From Parasponia andersonii (taxonomy: Eukaryota > Streptophyta > Magnoliopsida > Rosales > Cannabaceae), in assembly GCA_002914805.1 (NCBI GenBank), contig JXTB01000093.1, positions 541,898 to 605,897 on the forward strand: DNA of 64,000 nucleotides. The letters are read 5' to 3'. Below are positions 1-12,672 of the stretch, in pieces; the stretch's first letter is position 1; each line of letters opens with the position of its first letter. A program made the translations under genes and the position numbers. The notes beneath the pieces are model-generated. The model worked only from the letters and a program-made list of their open reading frames with translations, did not search any database and was not told the DNA's origin.

Positions 1-2524
1 ACCAAATTCAGAACTTAATTTATTCTTAAATTATCTCATTTGTTACAAACAATTTGTCAATCAACCAAATATAACATATGACAAAATAATATCAAGACAA
101 ATAATAAATTCAAGCAATCCCACATAATTATAACTTCATCATATCATCACAACATACAATTTCCTATATGATATCATATCTCATCTAGTTTAAATTTTCT
201 AGAATAATAAAATAAAACCAATGTGAAAGTGACATAAGTCAATAAAAGAAAAAAATTTGAGAAAACATATCTTAGTTTGCTTAGTTTGCTAATTCACAAG
301 TAATCTAAGTGCTCTAACTTCTACTAAAACCTATACGCAAATTAAAATGATAAATAAAATTAAACATCTATAATCTACAATACTTTAAATTTGAAAATTC
401 ATATATTTGAAATAAATATATATGCAAAATAAGAATTTTGACAACTAGAAAATGATATAGAATTCTACAACAACAATCTATATCCAACAAATTAAATATT
501 TTAAAATCAAAGATCTCAAGTTAACCTTTCAAACATCAAATGGAAAATCAAGACTATTGATGGGTTTCATATAAATGTTGATATATACACGTTCTTTACA
601 TTATTGACAATTCTAGCTAGCTCATACAAATAGGCAAATCACTCTTTTTGTATATGAGAAACTTGAGAGTTGAGACAAAATTTTGAGAACGGAAAAAAAA
701 AGAATATATAGAGATAGCTCCAATGAATATATTTAGCACCACTTATATTCAAAAAATATCTCTATGTCAATTAATCATATTCTCATGTCCTAAGAAAATA
801 GAGAATTTTGATGATAACATAACTTAATACGTTACTATATATATGGTTCGTTTTTTGGCATTCTAAAATCAACAATCTCCTAATTCTTGATCAAACTGAA
901 TTGTGAATAATATGGCTTTGGATGGAGACAAAGTTCCCAATATGAAGTCTAAGAGGATGTTTTTTACGACAGAGGATATAGAAGAGACTAACTACGCCAA
1001 CCATGCCTAATTGCAGGTTGATTAATTGTTATTTCCTTTTTACCTAAGATATATATGTGTGCCACTTTTCATACTTTTTCATAGCTCTAATATCTTTTGA
1101 TACTAATCTCCTTTCTCACCACTACAAGTTTTCAAATAATGTTGTCGTCTCTTGGAAATATGAGAAGTCCTTTCGTAAGGCCCGCGAATGCATATGATCA
1201 TAATGAATAAAATGGTAAATTCATAGGCCATGATTGTTTTTCCAATATTAATGGTAAAAAAAAAAGTAAGACATGAAAACTAACTTATATATGATCCACA
1301 AAAATTTCCCAAATAGTTTAATTGGTCTACAAATTACGACAAATGCTAAACGGTCCAATTCATCATATTCAAGTATAATAGAGTCTCTCGAAGATATATT
1401 TTGCACTTGCTCTCAAAATATTAGTGAAGCTAGCCTTTGTAATTGATCATGTCCAAATTAAGTAGTACTAAGTATGTAACATAAAATTTGTAGAAATTGA
1501 GAGAGCCTACCTCAATTTTAAACTTTTGCAACTAATGATCAACTCCACATGATTTCACCCAATTAAAAATATTGAATATATAAATTTCTAAAAAACTACA
1601 CAATATTTAATTAAAATTGTATAAATTTGGATTAATTGACACTAAGGATGGAAATTAAAAAGCATAACCTAATATATAATTTCGAGTAAATAAACATGAA
1701 ATTGGTATAAATTTATATAACACACCTTCAATTTGAAACTTTTTACAACTAAATGAACTCACATTTCACCTAAAATGAATAAAAAAAATAGCAATAAATA
1801 ATAACAAATTCGGATTAATTTGCACTTAAATAGCAAAACATACCCAAGAATAAGATTTCTAGCAAATAAATAATCTAACTCGACATTACAAGAGTAAAGA
1901 TTATCAATGCATACTCAAGGTATTCACATTTGATAAATTAGGATTCCAAATATAAACTCTTTTAAATATAACCTAAAACATGAAATTTCTACAAAATAAT
2001 TGATCAAAATCATGGTTACGACAATGGGTAATCTAATTTTAGTGACAAAAGTGAGTTTAAAAGCTTAAATATACCTTGTCTGCCAGAGAAAAGGGTGGAA
2101 AGGGGAGAATTGGCCGCGGCTGGAAGTGAAGAGGAAGAGCGAGTTATCTGCTGGGTGATTGTTTTGGGGCCCTTTATATTGGGCTCCTACCTCAGCACCA
2201 TATGGGCGCCGAGAAAAGTGTGTCACGGTGCTTTATGGGTGCTGTGAAAGTTAAATACAACAGCGCCCAAATGGGCCGTTAAAGATGGGATACCACGATG
2301 TTTCTTAGGCATTATGGTATTTTATTATGGCGCCTTATGGGGTGCCGTGAAAGTTAAATACAACAGCGCCCAAAGGGTGCCATTAAAGATGGGATACCAC
2401 GGATCTTCTTAGGCACCATGGTATTACCTCCGTTTATCACGGCACTTATTAAGTATTGTGATAGTTAATCACTTATTACGGCACGTCTGTACACAGGCCG
2501 TGATAGTAGATATTTTTAGTAGTG
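1..2524. mobile_element. CACTA-like DNA transposon, terminal part (runs off left edge)
   Basis: The sequence ends at 2524 with ...TTTTTAGTAGTG, the complement of a CACTAC-type terminus, preceded by GC-richer subterminal repeats (about 2100-2510) rich in GGCACC/GGTGCC motifs. Most of 1-2524 aligns by eye with 4140-5704, a second copy with the same end and order. Terminal CACTA and subterminal repeat clusters are known hallmarks of En/Spm elements. No transposase coding is seen, so this looks non-autonomous. The other end lies outside the window. Confidence 0.6.
2231..2429. repeat. Subterminal direct repeat, about 100 bp x 2
   Basis: Two successive copies share the order CTTATGGG(T)GC, GTGAAAGTTAAATACAACAG, CGCCCAAA, TTAAAGATGGGATACCACG and TTCTTAGGCA. 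Both contain short inverted GGCACC/GGTGCC motifs that could form hairpins. The position just inside the CACTA-like end is typical of subterminal repeats that bind transposase. Confidence 0.6.
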
Positions 2525-3726
2525 CATATACCAAATATATCTATCAAGCCACCATAATAACTACCTCAAAATAATTAAACACCTAAACTATCTCAAAATA
2601 AATCAACACCTTGAAGTGAAAGAAAGTAAGGAGTGAATATGTGAATACTCAGTAGATATTCAATTACAACTTTTTAACCAATATAAAAATACTTACTTTC
2701 AAATTTTTACATATTTAGTAATTCAATCCAATTTTAATTCTCAAACCTAAATTTTCATTCTATTTATATATTCTAGAAATTTTTGTTGCATAATAATTAT
2801 TTTTATCAAAACCCATAAATTCAATTTCTGTAGAAAATAGTTCTAAGACAAAATATATAGTATGTTAACCAATATGACGTGCCTCTCAGACAGCTTAACA
2901 TCAAAAGGATCTAAAATAAAGTATATAAACACATTTTCTATAATTTTTCACAAAATTCCATATTTGTTCAAAATATATAAATTCATATCAAAACCAATTT
3001 TAAATTCAAGTAATCAAATCTCTACCACAATAAGTTAGTGATACAACACTATAGAGTGTATTTGTTTTCGTTTGATGATTATTCTGAAGGTCAGGAGTCG
3101 AATCCTCGATTTCTCTCTTTGAAATATTATTTTTTAATAGAGCCTTAAATAAAAAAAAAAAAATAAAGACCACCACTGAATTTCTAGTACCCAGATTAGC
3201 TAGGTTAGATATATAACTTAACCAATTGGGGTTTAAGCTAAAACAAAATCCTATGGCATGCAAAATGAGGGAAAAATAGTGTTATCTGATCTTTTTTTCG
3301 TGTCCATCACCAAACATAGTCAATACAAATCTCATTTTTCATATTTTCATGAGTAGGTCAGAAATATGAAATTTATTTTACGATTTAATGGTCAGAGTAA
3401 AATATCAACTCTTAAACCTAAAAGATTAAAACTGTTTAACAATGGCAAAATTCAATCTGGGCAATATAAAGTTAAGATATATGTATACCATGATAATTCT
3501 CGTATTGAGTACAACTAATTTTGTGACTTGAGGTGGCTGGAATAGTTACAAGCAACCTAAAACACTTCACGACATTTTTTGCTCCTGGCCGACAATAAGG
3601 AGCCCTAGAGAACTTCGAATGTTGACTAGTAGCTTCTTGGAGGACGGTGCATCAACCCATAGTGCTAGCATCACTTAAAGTTAGTCAAAAGGCCATCCTC
3701 TTACAATGACTATAAGTTGTTGTTCG

Positions 3727-3758
<32 letters not shown>

Positions 3759-3787
3759 CTAAGGGAAAATTTGAGAGTGGCCACGTG
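2525..3787 (-). mobile_element. Degenerate Tekay-type gypsy LTR relic, left part
   Basis: From about 3030 to 3500 the sequence follows the LTRs at 14880-16944 and 21768-23835: the AGTGATAC-ACACTAT block, ACTGAATTTCTAGTACCCA, AGCTAGGTTAGATATATAAC, GCATGCAAAATGAG, and the AATGGCAAAATTCAATC block. A long GA microsatellite at about 3731-3758 sits where those LTRs have their GA tract. The end of this LTR (TGGGTTTTTACA) is found at 14510-14522, so a 10.5-kb copia insertion splits it. The left portion beyond 2525 is missing or replaced by the CACTA-like element. Confidence 0.65.
3056..3169 (+). mobile_element. SINE-like insertion in the LTR relic
   Basis: Relative to the LTR at 16110-16260, extra sequence lies between the ACACTAT block and ACTGAATTTC. 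It contains a tRNA T-arm/B-box-like GAGTCGAATCC and ends in an A-rich tail (AATAAAAAAAAAAAAATAAA). This composition fits a short tRNA-derived SINE. No convincing A box or clean target duplication was found, so the call is tentative. Confidence 0.35.
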
Positions 3788-6700
3788 TGCTGGAAATTCT
3801 GAAAAAAGATTTCAAAAAATGATTTTACCGAAAATGATTTCTATAGTTTTGTAAACAAATCAAGAATGTAGTAGAATTGATATTTTAAAATTTTTCTTGA
3901 AACTTTTACTAGAACAAAAAAGACCTTTCAATGTACTTTTTAAGTGCCTTGAAAAATCTTTCATGGCACCCCAAAAAGTGCCTTGGTTCTGGGTACCATA
4001 ATAGTCCCTAACTACCAAAGCACTTAGAAGGCACTGTTCCACGATACCTGTTAGGCACTTTGGTATTCAAGATACCAAGGTGTTCTAGTATTAACTAATT
4101 GAATAACTAAAATACTAATTATACATTAATACTCATTTTAAATTATTGTCATATTTCTAAGTACTACCAAATTGAGAACATAATTTATTCTTAAATAGTT
4201 TTATTTTTTACAAACAAGTTGTTAATCAACCAAATATAATATATAACAAAATAATATCAACACAAAAAATAAACTCAAGCAATCCTATACAATTAGAACA
4301 TAATTATATCACCAAAACATACAATTTCCTATATGATATTATATCTCATCTTGTTTAAACTTTCCAAATTAATAAGAAAAACCAATGTAGAAAGTGACGT
4401 AAATTAATAAAAGAAAAAAATGAGAAAATATACCACAGTTTGCTCAATTTGCTAATTTACAAGTAATCTAAGTACTCCAATTTCTACTAACACCTATGCA
4501 TGAATTAAAATAATAAATAAAATTCAATATCTATAATCCACAACACTTTAAAGTTGAAAATTCATATATTTGAAATAAGTATATATGCAAAATATGAAGT
4601 TTAATAAATTAAAAATGAAATAGAATTCTACAATAAAAATGTATATCTAATAAATAAAAAATTTTATAATCTAAGATTTCAAGTTAACCTTTCACACTAC
4701 CTAACATGAAATTGGTAGAAATTAAGAGAGCCTACCTCAATTTCAAACTTTTGTAACTAATGATCAACTCCACATAACTTCACCTATAATAATGAAAAAC
4801 CTTGAATATGTAAATTTCTAAAATACTACATAATAATCAATTAAAATTGCATAAATTTTGATTAATAGATACTAAGGATGAAAATTAAAAAACATAACCT
4901 AAAATATGATTTCTAGTAAATAAATATGAAATTGGTATAAATTGATATAACACACTTTTAATTTGAAACTTTTTATAACTAAATGAACTTATATTTCACC
5001 TAAAATAAATGAAAAAAATTGGGTATATCAATACCTCCAAGCAACAAAATAATAAACTAAAACATCATAAATTCGGATTAATTTGCATACTTAAAGAGCA
5101 AAACATACCCAAAAATATGATTTATAGTAAATAAATTATCTAACTAATACTTTTAAGAGTAAAGATTAAAAAGTATGCTCAAGAGATTCACATTTAATAA
5201 ATTAGGGTTCTAAATATAAACTCTCTCAAATATAACTCAAAACATGAAATTTCTACAAAATATTTGGTCAAGATCATGGTTAAAGCAATGGGTATTCTAA
5301 TTTTAGTGATAAAAATGAGTTTAAAAGCTTAAATACACCTTATTTGTGGGGGGAAAAAAATAGTGAAAATGGGGGAAGGGGGAGAGTTGGTCGTGGCTAG
5401 AAGTGCGAAGGAGGCGCTTATACCTATGCTAGAATGAATTGAGATTTTTTGAGGCCCTTTATATAGGGCCCCTTGCTCGGTGCCTATTAGGTGCTGAGGA
5501 ACACTTACCATGGTGCCTATTGGGCAACGTGTATTTCAGATATAACGACGCCTAGAAGGTGTCGTCAAAATCAATAATACCATGGCAGCTCTTAGGTGCC
5601 ATGGTATGTCCCTGTTTATCATGGTACCTCCTAAGCTGTGGTAGTAACACACCTATCACGGTGCGTCTGTACACATGCCATGATAGATGATATTTCTAGT
5701 AGTGTTTACAAATTAAAATATAGGATCATTGATCTAACAAAAATCAATTCATAGATCTTGGTTTAGATAAAACCTGGAAGCGCTTCATAACTATTGAGTC
5801 TTTTTGTATATTTTCTAATACCCATTGAATAATCTACTATGTGGGCACCTTCTTCATTCCTAAGCAGATATAAACATTTATGACCATGGGTATCTATCCC
5901 TCAACGGCTATGAATGAACATGGGATTTCTCTCGTGGCAGCTTTGTTCTCTTTTACTCTCTCTTTTTCTCTCAGTTTTATGTTAAACACAGTTACCAAGC
6001 TTGTAGTATATATGTGGCTACTATACAGAAGTTTAGAAGAACTTTTTTTTTAAGTATTAAAGAAATGTAAACCCTAATTGGTTTATTGGAGTCAATTGAC
6101 CTTTCAATTAGTTATTAGGCTATGTGTGAGCTAGACAGAGGACCTTATGAATCCAAATAGTTAAGCTCCAATGGGCTAATTTTCTATAATTATAATTAAC
6201 TCTTAATTATGACTGACTTTGTCTATTAATATTAGGACACTCCACCATAGGCCCAATTTTGCACTCTTAGACTAGATGTCAGATATTTTATGTGATGCTA
6301 ATTAACACTTTAATTAACTTGATCTGTTTAGTATATACTATACTCACAGATATATCCCCGATGTAATGTCATACTAGTGAAGTGAAATTGTTGTATTACC
6401 CCTCTAGTACATATTTACTTTTAAGTTACTGTTTTTTATCTAATGAATAATAATTGATGACAGTATTTGTAATTGCTCATACAAACACAGTCAAATTCAC
6501 AAAGTGAATACTTGGCACCTAGTTTTTATTATCCAAGTCCTTGAAAAAACTCAAAATAACATTATATGCATAATGTCTAAATCATAAAGGACATTTTCGT
6601 CAATTTATAAATGTTACCTTCCAAGATACCAGAGTTTGAACTATATAATCAAAACTAGTCCTTAAGTAAGTCAAATAGATAAAACTCATGAAAACAAGTT

Positions 6701-7213
6701 TGAGAGTCACTAGGATTAAGGTAATCTTGTAATAGTGCTAGATTAATAAAAGACAGAATATTAAGTTACATCACTTAATCTCATATGCTATTTTTACTTG
6801 GTCCAGTTTAATACACTTATAACTTTCTAATAATGCACTAGTATTTCTATTCGAAATCAGACACTTCGATGATTAGAGACTTTATTAATTCCGTTGAAAT
6901 AGATAACATTACATTCTATAGGAGAATAAAGTATTCTATCTTTATTTATAGAATGTGAATTTTTTATTTAGATATAATAAAATAAAGAATTTAGTATCCT
7001 ATATGTGAATATTTCACACAAATACTTCTTTATTACTCATTATTAGTCATAAAAACTTTTAGACGTTTGCATAATAGAAAACACAAACATCATATGTATA
7101 TAATCGGGACATAATATGGAATTTATTAACAATAAATAGATAACACTTAAATGCAATAAACATTGTTCAAAATGCCTAACAAAGAAACTATTTTCTAGGA
7201 CATATTCCCAAAA
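3788..7213 (-). repeat. 3' LTR of the copia element, interrupted by a CACTA-like insertion
   Basis: 3788-3906 matches 12673-12790, and 5705-7213 continues the match to about 14317, so the two LTRs are colinear once 3907-5704 is removed. The net length of about 1.63 kb equals that of the 5' LTR. The start of the LTR on the minus strand reads TTTTGGGAATATGTCCTAG rather than TGTTGG, so the terminal TG is mutated. Confidence 0.85.
3907..5704. mobile_element. Non-autonomous CACTA-like element nested in a copia LTR
   Basis: The empty site is preserved in the other LTR at about 12785-12800 (GAAACTTTACAACATAAAA). Here it is GAAAC-TTT followed by TACTAGAACAAA, and at the far end ...TTTCTAGTAGTG-TTT-ACAAAT, giving a 3-bp TSD (TTT) as CACTA elements make. 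The right terminus complement is CACTACTAGAAATATC; the left terminus keeps only TACTAGAA. Both subterminal zones carry GGCACC/GGTGCC-type repeats. Short ORFs within it do not resemble a transposase. Confidence 0.75.
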
Positions 7214-7226
7214 TATCTCACTTGCC
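7214..7226 (-). other. Polypurine tract of the copia element (approximate)
   Basis: On the minus strand the bases next to the 3' LTR read GGCAAGTGAGATA, like the AAGTGGGAGAT tract that precedes many plant copia LTRs. It is the second-strand primer position. Confidence 0.55.
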
Positions 7227-7239
7227 CTTTAAAGTAGAT

Positions 7240-8610
7240 ATAATAAATTACGTAGTCCCATTCCTTCTAGGTGATCCTCAAATATTTTGATTGTTAAAGA
7301 TTTGGTAAATAGATTAGCAAGTTTTTCTACTAAGGTTATGTTAGTCATTGTCACATTTCCTTACTAGAGTTGACACATAACAAAAGGTTGATATTCTAAA
7401 GTATATTTTCAGATCGAGTATCTGAATTAATATATCTAACAAAAGTCGGATCTTTTTCCAGAATAGACAAATATATAATTCTTTTTCTAGGTGGATTTAT
7501 AAAATTCTAAATTTTATTAGAATATATAGACTCTAATATGGATTCTACTGCCTTTTGCTAGAAATCTATATTAATATCATCTATTTCCTCTTAGTAGATA
7601 AAGTAATCAAATTCTAGATCGTACGACTCTTTTATTGCCAAATATCTAGTAGATTATCTCACAATCCTTCTAATATAATGAGGATCCGATATATGTTGAT
7701 CTTCTAGTGATTTATCCTTCCTAAGTACTTATTCTATTCTATCTTTTATAGACAAGCTAATTACATCATCAGTTAATTCTTCAAGAAATAACTTGCTTAG
7801 GGATTAAATATTTCATATTGTTTTCTTCCAAGTAAGGGACATTTGTTCTAACAAATACTTTCTTGCTTTAGTACTATAGAAGTAGCACTCATCTATTTCT
7901 TTTAGATTTCCTACAAATAGATATAATTCAGACTGTTATTCTAATTTAGTCATTTTCCCTTTCAGCACGTATGCTGGAAAACCACAAATATGGATATGAT
8001 ACAAACTAACTTTATGTCCTTTCTATAGTTCAAAATAGTGTTTTAAGTATTGACTTAGATGGAAATCTATAAGTAGGTATATCACTGTCTCCAAGACGTA
8101 TCCCAAAATATTTTGTAATAATGAATAATTGAACAATAATTTAATCATAGCCAAAAGTTATCATTGTCTATGAGATATTCCTAAGAATTCTCTATAAAGG
8201 TATTTAATGCATTGATCCAATTGATGAGTCTTTATGTTTTTACTAATTGCCTTTTGGCTTCTGCTTTTAATTCTTTGAATTTTTCAAAGTAATTCAATTA
8301 TCAATAATATTAGGTAAGCATAACAAAATTTTGAACAATCATTCATAATGATGTATTAAAACATTATTGAGCTTGATTGCTCAAAGGCCTGCAGACAACA
8401 ATATGTACTATTTTTAAACATTATTGCACTCTTAGGGCTTTTCTAACAAAAGACCTTTTAGTCATCTTGCCTTCAAGATAGGATTCCCATATTAGTGATG
8501 TTTTGGTTTCTAATAAGTTTAGATATTTATCCATAACTAATCTTTGGATCATATTTAGGTTGATATGACTAAAGTAAAAAATATGTCTTATTCTTGGTAC
8601 TTACTTTTTT
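7240..8610 (-). pseudogene. Decayed copia pol: integrase and RNase H tail, RT core missing
   Basis: Minus-strand translation, with many stops and shifts, gives recognisable copia pieces in order. About 8600-8430 holds a pre-integrase/integrase start (HINLNMIQRLV, then YLEGKMTKRSF). About 8290-8240 holds FKELKAEAKRQL (integrase core). About 8010-7960 holds HIWGFPAYVLKGKM, followed by FVGN and KKVFVRTNVPYLEE near 7860-7820 (integrase C-terminal region). About 7560 reads like the opening of the RT domain (ESMYSNKIW), and about 7310-7250 is the RNase H tail (LFTKSLTIKIFEDHLEGMGL). Only about 250 bases separate the RT opening from the tail, where a full element has over 1 kb of RT and RNase H. The catalytic core is therefore deleted. 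Confidence 0.7.
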
Positions 8611-11600
8611 ATGATTAGATTTATTATGTTCAATCTTATCATTATTAGTGTCACATAAATGAGAATAATTTAGATCAATAAAAATCTCATTCATTGCAAT
8701 TAATAATATTATTCTTTCACTTGAAAACTTTGTTATTAAGACAAATAGAATAATATCGTTTCATCCATTATGAAACAAAAATCAAAATTTTCTTAAATAC
8801 TTGACAATTTTTAAGCCTTAATCATAAATCCATTAGACATGAGTTTAAATATTTCTCATTTTATATATAAATACTATAGCCATTATAATTCTTACTCTCA
8901 GTGAACTTGTTTTTACTAAATCCCCTAGATTATCTAAAACTAATTCTTGAATCCTATCCAAGATTTATTAAGTCATCAATTAAAATAATTTAATGAATAA
9001 TAAATTATTATTACATTCCAATCAAATGTTGTATAAATATCCCTAATAATTTTCTTTCAATATCCTTTAATGCTATATAGGAAACATTTTCTTTTTAGCT
9101 AGGGATTATAAAATTCATCTTTAGCTACTTTAGCTTGGTGAAGATATTCATTAGGTATCTCATTAAGATTTAGCATAATATTGTAGTAGTTTGAATTCCT
9201 TGAATATCATGTTTTAACATATTAGACATCATATGTCAATGTATATCCATGAATTATCTAGGAATTTTTTTGCTATATATATGCTTTATTTTTCTTCACT
9301 AGTCTCACCAGTGAATATGGACGAATATATAAGAGTAAGAACTTAATAATATATCAGCTATAAATACTAAATGTAGGTTACATTATTCCATACAACATAG
9401 TTTAACTATACAAATTATGTGTGTATAAGTACATTAGGTAAAAGGATAAAGGATATATCTAATTGAATGAAAATAAATAATCTATTTAATAGCAAACATC
9501 ATGTAACAAATATTTTGAATAATTAACATAATGTAAAATAAAATCTACAATATACAAGTGAAGTATCTCTTGGACTATCACTAATATTTATGATAATTTA
9601 ACTTTCTATTAATTAGAAGCCTCCTAAAGAAAGTCATGTAATTAATAAGTCAAACTGAAATAATTTTATTTAGAAAAAAATAAATATCTCATAACCCATA
9701 TTTCTAAGTACTATTTAATTTAGTCCTCTATTCTACTAATAAGAACTCTTATGGAAAGATGTCAGTATTTCGAGTTAAGTTTATAACTATTGTTTTAATA
9801 ACTAAGCTTTCTATATAAAACAGTCCCCTAGAGGATAATCAGCCTCATATAGACTACCTAATAACTTATCATAAGAAATTCATTTCTAGTAATACCTGGA
9901 TGAAAACCCTCTCATAGAAATTCAGCAAGATTCTGAAACGAGACTCATTCTGGTACATAATGAACCAACATTGGAGATCATAGGCATTTCATATTTTCTC
10001 CCACTTAATATTTTATAATTAGGGATTTAATGATTTTACCCAGTTATCTAACTTACTTAATAACCTAATATCAGTTATTTAAGTATGTTTATATTTTGCA
10101 TATGAATAGCTCTACCATCCTATATGACATATTACTAAGATCATATTATTAAATACTCTATGTAGAATATGCATGCAACATTATTCATATAATAATACAG
10201 TATTAGAAGAATTTAATAAAATAGAGAAATTAATGATTATGAATCATTCTAGCATATATTATTATTTAATAATTTAACAATCCTTTTACAAAAAAATATT
10301 ATTAAATAATAACTATGAGAGATAATATTCAAGTTTAAATAATTAAGATTTTCATAAAATCTAATTTATTTAATTAAAAAAGTTAATCAAAATTAAATTC
10401 TTTTGAATATTTCAAAATTTGAATTCGAATTTTGAATTTAAATTTTGAATTATAAATTTAATTATCTCATAATTAAAATATCTCCCACTGATTGGATTTT
10501 CAAATTTGAAACTATCTCATAATTTTCAAATCATTATTTTAATCTCATTAAAATAAAATATAAACTTTTTATTTAAATTACATAATATAGATATTTACTA
10601 ATTAAAATATTCACAAGATTTAAATTAGATATGTAGATAATTTAATCAAATTTAATTTCTACAAATATCTGTTGATTTAAATTTAACTTTTAAATTTCAA
10701 ATCTCAAATTAATTATCACATGCTTAAAATTGATTATCTAAAGGTTTAATCACATTAATTCTATTAGATTTTTTTTTCAAATTTAATTCCATATTTGAAT
10801 TTTAGATTTTTGAATTAACTATTGAATAACTAATATATATAATCTTATTAAATCTTTTATATTATCTCTAGATTTGAATTCAACATTTGAATTTGAATTC
10901 ATAAATTAATTATTGAATAATTAATATAGATAATATTTTGAAAATTTAATCTTATTAAATCTTCTAGATTATCTTAATATTTAAATTCAACATTTGAATT
11001 TCAAGTTATAAATTAATCATCAAATAATTTTCATAGTAATATTTGTAATCATATTAAAAATAAAAAGAAAGTTCAAAATTTAGCCAAATCTAAAATTATG
11101 TCATAATTTCTAATTATCTATTTAAACCTCATTAAAATAAACTTCCAACTTTAAATTTAAATAAATTTGGAAAGATAAGATATTCTTTCTAATTTTAATT
11201 TGAAGACTTCATAAGTTTCAAATTTAAATAGTAGAAGATTTAACTATTGAAATCTCTTAGAATATCTCTAAATTTAAATTCAAAACAAATTCAAATTCAA
11301 ATGAATAACTAATTATCACATAAATAATTTAGGAAATATCTAACCAAACTTTGAATTTAAAATGTTTAAATATTATCACATAATATCTAATTAATAATCT
11401 CCTACTTATTTAAATTAATTATCTCATATTTAATTTAAATAATCATTATATGATAATGATAACTAATATGATTTGATTTTCTTAAACAGTCGAATCTTAT
11501 CCGTATTTAAATTTAAAATCAAATTTATTTAAATATGTGATTTTCATCACATTTAAATAGCCCTTTAAATTTTCTTGAATCAAGCGATCTTATCTTTGAT

Positions 11601-11980
11601 ATGAATTTATTTAAATTGAGAATCTTATCCTTAATTTAAATCTTTTCATAAATGAAGAATTTTATCCTTAATTTACATTCATTTATATTTAAGATCTTAT
11701 CATTAATTTAAATCTTTCAATAAATTAAAGCACTTATCCTTAATTTAAATTTCAAAATTAGAGAATATAGAATTTTCTAATAGAATCTTATCTTATCAGA
11801 TTAGTTATCAAATTTGAATTTAAAAAATCGGATAAGGTAACTAATTCATATTTTCTAAATTAAAATTTTAAAATAGGAAATTATCTAAAATGAATAATCT
11901 GACATCAATGAGATCGGGATGTCGATCAGAATGCCAGAATTGGATAGAATGGGGAGCCACTGAGAAGACGATAGCCTCAA
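8611..11980 (-). other. Copia internal region: gag/leader remnant, extremely AT-rich
   Basis: By position this stretch should hold gag and the untranslated leader of the minus-strand copia element. I could not read a gag domain or zinc knuckle with confidence. From about 10300 to 11870 it is dominated by AAATTTGAATTT-like words with no open reading frame of note. Confidence 0.5.
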
Positions 11981-11984
11981 GGCA

Positions 11985-12345
11985 CTGTGCAGCCATGCAC
12001 GAGACTAATCCCATGTGCCAACATGCTCGATAAGCGCCTACATGACTACCATGTATGGCGACACTCATGCGGCTGTAGAAGCGGGGCGAAGCCCGCATGG
12101 CAATAGGAGTTAGGTAGCACCCGCATGGCCAAGGGAGTGAGATAACGCCCATGTGGCCAAAGGAGTAAGGCAATGCTTATGCAGCCGGTGCATAGGGTGC
12201 CATCCGTATGGCCAGTGTGCTGGGCTAATCCTGTGCAGCCCATACATGGGTTACCACCCGTGCAGCCAACGAGCGGGTCTCCCTGCCGCAGCACATGCAA
12301 GAGGCACACACGGCTCTTAGTGTGCACCTCCTTGTACTGTTCAAA
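11985..12345 (-). repeat. GC-rich degenerate short-repeat island in the copia leader
   Basis: About 350 bp of clearly higher GC, embedded in very AT-rich sequence, carries repeated GCATGG/CATGTGG/GTGCAGCC words with changing spacing (for example GCCCGCATGGC, CCCGCATGGCC, GCCCATGTGGCC, CCGTATGGCC, CCCGTGCAGCC). It sits just downstream of the primer-binding side of the 5' LTR. ORFs across it are by-products of the composition and are not called as genes. Confidence 0.55.
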
Positions 12346-12660
12346 CCCAAAAAATCGGTAACTTAATTATAAAATTATTTTTCTCAAAAACTAAAACATG
12401 GTTAAAGATGAAACGACTTTCTACGTATAGTTTTATCAAGAATATAAAACATAAACACATAAAAAATCAAAAATGAAAAAAGACATAATCATATACTCAT
12501 TTAAACTCATTCAATCAATCTATCATCATACATGATAGAGCATACTCATAAACATAAATAAGACCAAACATACATATAGAGACCAACGTAGAAATCAAAG
12601 ATCATTAAATGAAAAAAAATTAATATGAACAAGATATGCTAGATCATTGAAAACTTTTAC

Positions 12661-12672
12661 TTTGATACCAAT
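12661..12672 (-). other. Primer-binding site (initiator Met tRNA) of the copia element
   Basis: Immediately after the 5' LTR end (...CCAGCA) the minus strand reads ATTGGTATCAAAG, close to the TGGTATCAGAGC priming site of plant LTR elements. It fixes the element's orientation. Confidence 0.75.

Noticed and set aside
11868..12361. ORFs across the GC-rich block (Cys/His/Trp-rich)
   Set aside because: Open in several frames because of repeated GC words; no conserved pattern. The block is reported as a repeat instead.
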